NCBI RefSeq assembly: GCF_036090055.1
Contig: NZ_CP107970.1
Location: 1,676,501-1,740,500 of the forward strand
Origin: Nocardioides sp. NBC_00368
Lineage (GTDB): Bacteria > Actinomycetota > Actinomycetes > Propionibacteriales > Nocardioidaceae
Length of the DNA: 64,000 nucleotides
Direction of reading: 5' to 3'
The translations under genes and the position numbers were made by a program. Positions 39,664 to 47,004 of this stretch are shown here, piece after piece. The notes beneath the pieces were generated by a model. It was given only the letters and a program-made list of their open reading frames with translations, made no database searches and had not been told where the DNA came from. The number at the start of each line of letters is the position of its first letter. The first letter of the stretch is position 1.

Positions 39664-42416
39664 CAGGTGTCCCAGTCAGACCCGATCGACCCGATCGGAG
39701 GGCGCAGTCGCCTCACGTTCGGGTCAGGGGCCTGCGCTGCCGGGTGCAGCCGGATCTTCGCGTCGACGACCGAGACACCGCGCTCGTGCACGATCACGGG
39801 ATTGAGGTCGATCTCGGCGACCTCCGGAAGATCGTCGGCAAGGCGACCGAGACAGACGAGGAGGTGCTCGACGGCGGCGGCGTCGGCCGCCGGCGCGCCG
39901 CGGTAGCCGGCCAGCAGCGGCGCGGTGCGCAGCTCCGCGATCGCAGCGGCGGCGTCGGCGCGGTTGAGCGGCGTCAGCCGGAAGCTCCGGTCCTCGATCA
40001 GCTCGGTGTACACCCCGCCGTACCCCACCATCACCAGGGGCCCGAAGACCTCGTCCTGGGTGACGCCGGCGATCAGCTCGACGCCGGCAGGGACCTGACG
40101 CTGGACGATCAGGCCCGGACGCTCGACCGCGATGCCGAGAAGCTCGTGCGCCGCGAGACGCACCTCGTCGGGACTTCGCAGACCGACGCGTACGCCCCCG
40201 ACGTCGGTGCGATGCGCGACCGGGTCGGCGACCTTGACCACGACCGGGTACCCCACCCACTCCGCGGCGTCGACAGCCTCCTCCGCACCATCGGCCAGGA
40301 CGCTCGGCAACACCCCGATCCCGTACGCAGCGAGCAGCTGCCGCGCGTCCGGCTCGGGGAGCCGGCACCCCTCCGGAGCCGCCCGCAGCGTGCGCGCGAC
40401 CACCTCTCGAGCGGTCACCCGGCTCCCGGCAGGGGCTTCGGCGACCGGGGCGTGGGGCTCGGCACGCCACTCGGCGTAGCGGGCGATCGGGCCGAGGGCG
40501 CGGGCGGCGTCCTCGGGGAACGAGAACACGGGCACACGATGGTCACCGGCGCTGATCGGCCGGCTCGGGCCATGCGGGTCGAGTATCACGGCGACGGTCG
40601 CGACCGGGGGCGCGTCCTCGTCCGGACCGGCTCGCAACGCGGTGCGCAGCGCGCGGGTGAAGGATGCGTAGGAGAGGCCGGGCAGCGGGGTGCGCAGCGC
40701 GATCAGCATGTCGATCTCACCGCTGCGGGCGATGGTCGAGACCACGTCGGCGTATGCCTCCCAGCCGACGCCGGAGCCGAGATCGACGGGCATCTGCACG
40801 GAGGAGGCGTCCGGGACGATCTCCCGGATCGCGGCCATGGTCTCGGCGCTCAGCGTCGTGAGTTGCAGCCCCTCGCTCTCGCAGGCGTCGGCGGCCAGGA
40901 TCGCCGGGCCGCCGGCATTGCTGATGATCCCGACCCGGCGGCCGGCGGGCAGAGGCTGGTTCGCGAGCACGCTGGTGGTCTGCAGCAGCTCCTCGAGACC
41001 GTGCACGCCGATCACCCCGCACTGCCGGAAGAGCGCGTCCACCGCGTCCGCGGACGTGACCGCCGAGGCGGTGTGCCCGAGCGCCCCCTGCCGGCCCCCA
41101 CGGCTGCTGCCGCCCACCAGGGCGACGATCGGCTTGCGCGCGCTCAACTGCCTGGCCAGACGGGAGAACTTGCGCGGGTTGCCGAACGACTCCAGGTAGA
41201 GCGCGACCACGTCGGTGGCGTGGTCCTCGGCTGCGTACATGAGGAGGTCGTTGCAGCTGACGTCGGCCTTGTTGCCGGAGGAGATGAACGCCGACAGGCC
41301 CACGCCGAGCTCTTCGGCCCGCTGCAGCGCCGCGATCCCCACCGCGCCGGACTGGGTCATCATCGCCACCCGCCCGCGTCCTGCGCTCATGGGCGAGAAG
41401 GTGGCGTCCAGCCGGACGTCGGGATCGGTGTTGGCGACACCGAGGCAGTTGGGCCCGACCACGCGCATCCCCGATCCGCGGGCGATCGCCAGGACCTCGT
41501 CCTGCAGACGCCGCCCCTCCGGGCCCGCTTCGGCGAAGCCGCTGGAGAGGATCACCACGTCGCGTACGCCACCCTGAGCGCACTCCCGTACGGCCTTCGG
41601 CACCTCGGCGGCGGGCACCGCGACGACAGCCAGATCCACGGGTGCCACGTCGAGTATCGACGAGTGGCAGCGCATCCCCAGCAGGTAGTCGCAGTGGGGG
41701 TTGACGGGATGTACGGTGCCGGTGAACCGCGCCCGCAGCAGGTTGCGTACGACCTGGTGGCCGGGATGGGACTCGCGCCGGCTCGCACCGATCACGGCGA
41801 CCGAGCGCGGCCGCAGCAGTGTGCCCATCGAGTCGGCGTCCGCCCGTTGCTCACGAGCGGCCATCGCCGCCAGCACGTGCTCGGTGAGCCGCACCGGGAA
41901 GCGCACCTCGACGGTCTCCCGGTGCGGGGACGAGGTGAGCTCGAACCCGGCATTCTGAAGCACGTCGAACGCGGCGGCGTTGTCAGCCATCACGTACGTC
42001 ACGAGATCGGTCACGCCCACCTCGGCCGCCGCGACGGCCAGATGCTCCAGGAGCAGGGTGGCGACGCCGCGGTGGACATGCCGGTCGGCGACGACCAGCG
42101 CCAGCTCGGCCTCCCCGTCTCCTGCCGCCCTCGTGCAGCTCGCCAGCCCGGCGATGTGACCGTCGACGACCGCGACCTTCGCGACCGCCTCGCCACCGGC
42201 CAGCCGGGGCAGCAGGCCCTCGACGAACCGGGCTGCGTCGAGGTCGCCGACGTGGAAGAACCGCTCGTAGCGATGCCGGTCGGAGAGCTCCTCGTGGAGC
42301 TGGACCAGCCGGTCCCGGTCCCCGGGCACCGCGTCGCGTACGCGGGCGATCGTGCCGTCGCGCAGGAGCACGTCCTCGCCCGCCGGCCCGGTGCCCACCC
42401 CCGACCGTCCGATCAT
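39663..42416 (-). CDS. GNAT acetyltransferase fused to ADP-forming acyl-CoA ligase
   Basis: A 917-residue fusion. A GNAT domain (about residues 10-185) is followed by a CoA-binding Rossmann domain (LRPRSVAVIGASRRESHPGH), a succinyl-CoA-ligase-like middle part with conserved His in QGALGHTASA, and a C-terminal ATP-grasp domain (about 700-905). Related proteins act as protein-lysine acetyltransferases (Pat type) or as acetate-CoA ligases. Having both halves intact leaves either option. ATG 42416 follows AGGAGG; the longer GTG reading crosses the promoter. It leads a four-gene coupled operon with its own tandem boxes. Confidence 0.9.
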   Translation of the reverse strand: MIGRSGVGTGPAGEDVLLRDGTIARVRDAVPGDRDRLVQLHEELSDRHRYERFFHVGDLDAARFVEGLLPRLAGGEAVAKVAVVDGHIAGLASCTRAAGDGEAELALVVADRHVHRGVATLLLEHLAVAAAEVGVTDLVTYVMADNAAAFDVLQNAGFELTSSPHRETVEVRFPVRLTEHVLAAMAAREQRADADSMGTLLRPRSVAVIGASRRESHPGHQVVRNLLRARFTGTVHPVNPHCDYLLGMRCHSSILDVAPVDLAVVAVPAAEVPKAVRECAQGGVRDVVILSSGFAEAGPEGRRLQDEVLAIARGSGMRVVGPNCLGVANTDPDVRLDATFSPMSAGRGRVAMMTQSGAVGIAALQRAEELGVGLSAFISSGNKADVSCNDLLMYAAEDHATDVVALYLESFGNPRKFSRLARQLSARKPIVALVGGSSRGGRQGALGHTASAVTSADAVDALFRQCGVIGVHGLEELLQTTSVLANQPLPAGRRVGIISNAGGPAILAADACESEGLQLTTLSAETMAAIREIVPDASSVQMPVDLGSGVGWEAYADVVSTIARSGEIDMLIALRTPLPGLSYASFTRALRTALRAGPDEDAPPVATVAVILDPHGPSRPISAGDHRVPVFSFPEDAARALGPIARYAEWRAEPHAPVAEAPAGSRVTAREVVARTLRAAPEGCRLPEPDARQLLAAYGIGVLPSVLADGAEEAVDAAEWVGYPVVVKVADPVAHRTDVGGVRVGLRSPDEVRLAAHELLGIAVERPGLIVQRQVPAGVELIAGVTQDEVFGPLVMVGYGGVYTELIEDRSFRLTPLNRADAAAAIAELRTAPLLAGYRGAPAADAAAVEHLLVCLGRLADDLPEVAEIDLNPVIVHERGVSVVDAKIRLHPAAQAPDPNVRRLRPPIGSIGSDWDT

Positions 42417-42472
42417 CCTGCTACCTCCTGCTGTCGATCTCGCTGCTGCCGATCTCTGCGTCATGACCACCA

Positions 42473-42536
42473 GCCAACCGCCGCCGCTCCTCGACCGTGA
42501 GAGAAGTGAGTCCGGAGGCGCGGGGTCCTTCGTCCC
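42473..42536 (-). promoter_or_regulatory. tandem Dos-type boxes, promoter of the acetyltransferase/ligase operon
   Basis: Box 1 on the minus strand is GGGAC-GAAG-GACCC (42536 to 42523) and box 2 is CGGAC-TCAC-TTCTC (42514 to 42501), 22 bp apart. GTTGGC in GGTTGGCTGG (42478 to 42473) is centred 54 bp from box 1. A 16-bp stretch around it is identical to the doxX-like/ppsA promoter. Confidence 0.65.
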
Positions 42537-42542
42537 GGACAC

Positions 42543-43706
42543 TCACCCGGTGAGGATCCGGCGGCGCAGCGCCCACGAGCCGATGCCGAAGAGGACCGCG
42601 GCGAACACCGCGAGCACGCCCAGCTGCGGCAGGATGTCGAGGACGGTGCCGTCGTGGCGTACCAGCGTCGCGAAGCCGTCGGCGGCCCACGCGTGCGGCG
42701 TCAGATGGGCGATCGTGAGCATCGTGGGCGAATAGAACTCCAGCGGCATCATCGAGCCGCCCAGGGCAGAGATGCCGAGCCCGGCCAGCAGGCCGACCGC
42801 TATGGACTGCTGGGCGTTCGTGGCGGCGGCTCCGAGCACCATGCCCGCTCCCCCTGCGACGGTCGCGAACAACAGCATCATCAGCGCCGCGGCGATCGGG
42901 TTGCCCCATGAGACACCGAACAGCAGGGCGGCACCGAGCATGATGATGAGACCCTGGACGACCGCGATCGCCACCCGTCCGAGAGCCTCCCCCGCCACGA
43001 TGGTGGCGACCCTGGTGGGGGTGGCGAACATCCGGCGGGCCACGCCGAGCCGCCTGGTCTCGATCAGTGAGGCCGCCGTCGTCATCGAGGTGATGAAGAT
43101 GAACAGCAGCAGCTGGCTGCTCGCGCCGAGATCGAAGCGGCCGAGATCCTCGGGAAGCGGCGCGGACCCGACCGTGGTGGTCGACACCGCGACGTCGGCG
43201 ACCCGGCCGGCGAAGGCGTCCCCGCGGACGAGATTCGGCCGGAACTCGCCGCCCAGCTCACGCTGCAGGGTCCTGGCCACCCGGTACCGCCCTGCCTGGT
43301 CGTCGACGACGGCACGGACGATCATGCCGATCTGCTGGGCGCTCCGGTCGGACCGCGAGAGGTACTCGACCGTGGTGTCCCGCCCGCCCTCGAGCCGGTC
43401 GTCGTACGTCGCCGGGACGACGACCGCTGCTTCGAGGCCGCCCTCCTCGACCGCTTCGACCGCCTCGGCGCGGCTCTCGAAGCGACGTACGTCGATGCCC
43501 TCGGTGTCCTCGAGGGCGGCCACCAGGTCGCCGGAGAGCGCGCCCGCGACGGGCTGCACGACCCCGACCCGGGGCTCGTAGGAGCCGCCGAACGCGATGC
43601 CCAGCACCGTGATCATGAGCAGAGGGAAGAGCACGAAGAAGAAGGCGTTGGTGCGGTCCTTCAGGGACCGGCGCAGGTTCGTCCAGGCGATCGTGAGCGC
43701 GGTCAT
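42543..43706 (-). CDS. ABC-2 type transporter permease
   Basis: A 387-residue export permease. It has one N-terminal span (TNAFFFVLFPLLMITVLGIAF), a large extracytoplasmic domain of about 170 residues, and five to six C-terminal spans (LLLFIFITSMTTAASLIE, VAIAVVQGLIIMLGAALLF and others). This is the ABC2_membrane_3 form. ATG 43706 overlaps the stop of the sister permease. Together with it and the ATPase it forms a heterodimeric exporter. Confidence 0.88.
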   Translation of the reverse strand: MTALTIAWTNLRRSLKDRTNAFFFVLFPLLMITVLGIAFGGSYEPRVGVVQPVAGALSGDLVAALEDTEGIDVRRFESRAEAVEAVEEGGLEAAVVVPATYDDRLEGGRDTTVEYLSRSDRSAQQIGMIVRAVVDDQAGRYRVARTLQRELGGEFRPNLVRGDAFAGRVADVAVSTTTVGSAPLPEDLGRFDLGASSQLLLFIFITSMTTAASLIETRRLGVARRMFATPTRVATIVAGEALGRVAIAVVQGLIIMLGAALLFGVSWGNPIAAALMMLLFATVAGGAGMVLGAAATNAQQSIAVGLLAGLGISALGGSMMPLEFYSPTMLTIAHLTPHAWAADGFATLVRHDGTVLDILPQLGVLAVFAAVLFGIGSWALRRRILTG

Positions 43707-44878
43707 GGCGCCACGACCTTCCTGATCCGCAGCAGCGCGATCCCCATGGTGACCGCGGCCATGCCCAGCAGTGCCGCGGCCGACGGGAGTGCCTGCTCCG
43801 CTCCGCCACCGCCGGCGAGGTCGCCCAGACCGCCGAGGAACCAGGCGTGCGGCGTCACCAGGCTGAGGTTCGCGATCATCTCGCCTCCTTGCTGCACCGG
43901 GAAGAACGAACCGCCGAGAAGCCCCAGCGTGACGGCGACGACGGCCTGCCAGGTACCGGCCTGCTCGGAGGTTCTCGCCAGTGACGCGATGACGGAGGTG
44001 ATGCCGGTGCCGGCCAGCACACCGGCGACGACCAGGAGCCCCACGCCGACCGGATCGCCCCAGTCGGCCCCCAGCATCAGTGCGCTGGCCACCATCAGGA
44101 CGGTGAGGCTGACGATGCCGAGGACGACGCTGGTGAGCAGCTTGCCGACGAGGATCGCCCACCGCGGCACCGGTGCCGCCAGCAGGCGAGCCAGGGTGCC
44201 CTCGCCACGTTCGTCGATCAGCGACGAGACGCCGAACTGCACCGTGAACAGCAGGAAGAAGACCGCCATCGCTGCCGCGAAGTACGTCTTGACGTCGAGC
44301 ACCCGTGCAGTCGCCGAGGCATCCTCGAGCGCCACGGGCGGGACACCGTGCACCGTCTCCTGCGCGACCCGCTCGATCTCGGCGGCGGTCAGTCCCGGCC
44401 GGGACGCTCCGACCGCGGCTACCGCCACGCGGGCCGCATCGAGGCCTCCGACGTAGGACCGGGCGACCGAGCGCGCCACCACGGTCGCGGTCGGCGCGTC
44501 GGCACTGCCCACCACGCGCAGCTCGGCGGGACGGGGGCTCGCGACGTCCGCGGCGAAACCCCGCGGCAGCACGAACGCCGCATCCAGGTCGCCGTCACGG
44601 ACACCGGTCCTGGCCTGCTCCTCGTCGAGCTCGCTCACCTCGGCGACACCCTGCTCGTGCAAGGCGCCGAGGACCTCCTCGGTGAAGGCCTGCGAGACGC
44701 CGGTGCGGTCCTGGTCGACGACGGCGTACTCGAAGGCTCGCGGTGTCGCCGCGGGCCCGAACAGCAGGCTGAAGATGGCGGCGAGCGTGAACGGCACCAC
44801 GATGGCGAGCAGGAAGGCGGAGCGGTCGCGGGCGCGCTGTCTCAGATCCTTGGCGGCGATCTGCAGGCTGGGGTGCAT
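43703..44878 (-). CDS. ABC-2 type transporter permease
   Basis: A 391-residue permease with the same plan as its downstream partner: N-terminal span (SAFLLAIVVPFTLAAIFSLL), large external domain, then spans including TYFAAAMAVFFLLFTVQFGV and LLTSVVLGIVSLTVLMVASA. ATG 44878 lies 2 bp after the ATPase stop. The exported substrate cannot be deduced. Confidence 0.88.
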   Translation of the reverse strand: MHPSLQIAAKDLRQRARDRSAFLLAIVVPFTLAAIFSLLFGPAATPRAFEYAVVDQDRTGVSQAFTEEVLGALHEQGVAEVSELDEEQARTGVRDGDLDAAFVLPRGFAADVASPRPAELRVVGSADAPTATVVARSVARSYVGGLDAARVAVAAVGASRPGLTAAEIERVAQETVHGVPPVALEDASATARVLDVKTYFAAAMAVFFLLFTVQFGVSSLIDERGEGTLARLLAAPVPRWAILVGKLLTSVVLGIVSLTVLMVASALMLGADWGDPVGVGLLVVAGVLAGTGITSVIASLARTSEQAGTWQAVVAVTLGLLGGSFFPVQQGGEMIANLSLVTPHAWFLGGLGDLAGGGGAEQALPSAAALLGMAAVTMGIALLRIRKVVAP

Positions 44879-44880
44879 GG

Positions 44881-45867
44881 TCAGTCTCGCAGCCGCTTGC
44901 CGGTGAGACGGAGGAAGACCGTCTCGAGGTCGGGTTCCTCCACGGTCACCGAGCGCACCGTGCCGTGCCCGGCGGCGACCTGGATCACCCGCGGCAGCGA
45001 CGACTCGGCGTCCGGCACGAGCACGTCGACCACGTCGCCCGTTCCGGTCACGCCGGTGACGTCCGGCAGCTCACGCAGCGCCGCGACCGTGCGGGCCGGG
45101 TCGCCGTCGAGGGTGAGACGGATGTGCTCGGCGTCGCCGAGCTGTGCGGTCAGCTGCCTCGGCGTACCTTCGGCGATCATTCGCCCGAGATCCATGATCG
45201 CGACCCTGTCGCAGAGTCGCTCCGCCTCTTCCATGTAGTGGGTCGTGTAGAGCACGCCCATGCCTTCGGCGCTGAGCCGCTCGACGCTGCCGAGGATCGC
45301 GTTCCGGCTCTGCGGGTCGACACCCACCGTGGGTTCGTCGAGCACCAGCAGGCGGGGCCGGTGGATCAGGCCGACCGCGATGTTGAGCCGGCGCTTCATG
45401 CCGCCGGAGTACTTCTCGACGCGTTCGCCCGCACGGTCGGTCAGGCCGACGATGTCGAGGACCTCCGCGACCCGGTCGCGGGCCTGGCGTCGGCCGATCC
45501 GGTACAGGGAGGCGAAGAAGAGCAGGTTCTCCCGACCGGTCAGATCGGGGTAGAGCGCGACGTCCTGGGGGACATACCCGATGGCGGCCTTGGCTCTGAG
45601 CGCACCGGGATGCATCTCCACACCGTCGACCTGCATCGAGCCGGAGTCCGCCTCCAGCACCCCGGAGATCATCGAGATGATCGTCGTCTTCCCGGCACCG
45701 TTGGGACCGAGGAGCCCGTACGTCTCGCCGCTGCCGATCCGGAACGAGATGCCGTCCACCGCCTTCACCGATCCGAAGGACCGGCGCAGGTCGGTGCACC
45801 TCAGCACGTCGCCCGCCGCCGGCGTCGCGGTGTCGGCGGTACGTAACGAGGTGGTCTCGACGTTCAT
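44881..45867 (-). CDS. ABC-2 exporter ATPase
   Basis: A 328-residue ATPase of the DrrA/CcmA type, with Walker A GPNGAGKTT, signature YSGGMKRRL, Walker B LLVLDEPTVGVD, and a C-terminal extension of about 90 residues typical of drug and lipid exporters. ATG 45867 overlaps the USP 8 stop as ATGA, so the exporter is expressed with a stress protein under a Dos-type promoter. Confidence 0.92.
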   Translation of the reverse strand: MNVETTSLRTADTATPAAGDVLRCTDLRRSFGSVKAVDGISFRIGSGETYGLLGPNGAGKTTIISMISGVLEADSGSMQVDGVEMHPGALRAKAAIGYVPQDVALYPDLTGRENLLFFASLYRIGRRQARDRVAEVLDIVGLTDRAGERVEKYSGGMKRRLNIAVGLIHRPRLLVLDEPTVGVDPQSRNAILGSVERLSAEGMGVLYTTHYMEEAERLCDRVAIMDLGRMIAEGTPRQLTAQLGDAEHIRLTLDGDPARTVAALRELPDVTGVTGTGDVVDVLVPDAESSLPRVIQVAAGHGTVRSVTVEEPDLETVFLRLTGKRLRD

Positions 45868-46757
45868 GACGGCTCGGCGACCGGCGGAACCACCTCGACC
45901 GGGCACCCGGACTCGCGCAGCAGCGCATGTCCGGTGCCGCCCAGGCGGCGCAGCGGGAACGCGTGTCCGCGTCGGCCGATGATCAGCAGGGCCGCCTCCT
46001 TGGCCGCCTCCTTGATCATCCGGGCGGGCTGACCCCGGCGGATCTCGATCCACACGTCGATTCCGGCGGAGCCGGGAACCGTCCCACGGGCCCGTTCCAG
46101 GGTCCGCATCAGCCGGTGCCGGGCATCGGCCTCCCAGCCCGCCGCGTCGAGCTGCCCCAGCGTCGTCTCGTAGTAGACGGCCGGCACCTCCCACGCGTGG
46201 ACGAGCACCAGGTCGCTGGCGCGGTCCCGGGCCTCCTCCAGCCCGCGGGCGACGAGCTCGGTGGAGGCATCGCAGTCGGCCACGGCGACGAACACCGTGC
46301 CCGTGCTCGGGGCGGCCTGTGGGACGGTCGGGACGACCACGACCGGAACCGGTGCCCGCGAAGCGACCCGGCCGGTCACCGAACCGGTCACGACCCGGGC
46401 CAGGCTGTGGTGGCGTTCGTCTCCCAGGACCACCAGCGTGGAGTCGCCGGCGGCGTGGACGAGCTCGGTCACCACCGCACCGTCGCGGAGCGTCGTCGAG
46501 ACGCGGTCGGCGCCGACGAGCTCGGCGGCCTCCTTCTCCGCGCGGGCCAGAGCGGTCAGGCCGGCCTCACGTATCTGGTTCGCCAGGCCCGAGTAGCCGT
46601 ACGGGTAGAAGACGCCCGTCGCGACGGCCAGGTCGACCACGTGGACGAGCCACAGGTCGGCGCCGCTGCGTCGGGCCTCGTCCGCGGCGTAGCCGATCGC
46701 GGCTCGACCACCCTCTCCCCCGTCGATACCGACCAGGATCCGCTCTTGCATGGACAT
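45864..46757 (-). CDS. tandem universal stress protein (USP 8 of 9)
   Basis: A 297-residue two-domain USP starting MSMQERILVGIDGGEGGRAA, same class as USP 3 and USP 6. Domain 1 loop is degenerate (GDERHHSLARVVTGS). Domain 2 reads GRRGHAFPLRRLGGTG, then ALLRESGCPVEVVPP. ATG 46757 follows GGAGGAGA. It is first gene of a four-gene operon with the ABC exporter. Confidence 0.92.
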   Translation of the reverse strand: MSMQERILVGIDGGEGGRAAIGYAADEARRSGADLWLVHVVDLAVATGVFYPYGYSGLANQIREAGLTALARAEKEAAELVGADRVSTTLRDGAVVTELVHAAGDSTLVVLGDERHHSLARVVTGSVTGRVASRAPVPVVVVPTVPQAAPSTGTVFVAVADCDASTELVARGLEEARDRASDLVLVHAWEVPAVYYETTLGQLDAAGWEADARHRLMRTLERARGTVPGSAGIDVWIEIRRGQPARMIKEAAKEAALLIIGRRGHAFPLRRLGGTGHALLRESGCPVEVVPPVAEPS

Positions 46758-46796
46758 GTTCTCTCCTCCGGGGACTCGGTGCGCGTCCGTGCCTCC

Positions 46797-46861
46797 AATC
46801 TCGCCGGGTCCGACGAGGCGCAGCAGGGCCATCGGTGCTCCGAGCCGAGGACCTAGGTCCA
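46797..46861 (-). promoter_or_regulatory. tandem Dos-type boxes, promoter of USP 8-exporter operon
   Basis: Box 1 holds the perfect palindrome GGACCTAGGTCC (46849-46860). Box 2 on the minus strand is AGCAC-CGAT-GGCCC (46839 to 46826), 22 bp away. GAGATT (46802 to 46797) is centred 55 bp from box 1. The ATG is 92 bp from the box core. Confidence 0.75.
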
Positions 46862-46919
46862 CGGCGGCCGGCCAGGTCGCCGGGCAGGTGGGATGGCAGG
46901 ACGGACGTCCACCCACCGG

Positions 46920-46934
46920 AGGACCTATGGTCCT
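46920..46934 (+). promoter_or_regulatory. Dos-like palindrome upstream of P-type ATPase
   Basis: AGGACC-TAT-GGTCCT has perfect 6-bp arms but a 3-bp centre, one base longer than the usual spacing. It lies 71 bp before the TTG at 47005 and 72 bp from the USP 8 box. A partner box and -10 element at the usual distances are poor, so its strength is uncertain. Confidence 0.5.
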
Positions 46935-47004
46935 GCGCCACGGCGCCGGTGTCGGGAAAAGTCGGGCGGAGGGGCTCGAACGAGACCCCACGAAGGAGGG
47001 GACC

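Noticed and set aside
39279..42500. 1073-codon open frame on the plus strand
   Set aside because: It is the shadow of the acetyltransferase/ligase and alcohol dehydrogenase genes. It shows no domain and is rich in Arg, Gly, His and Asp.
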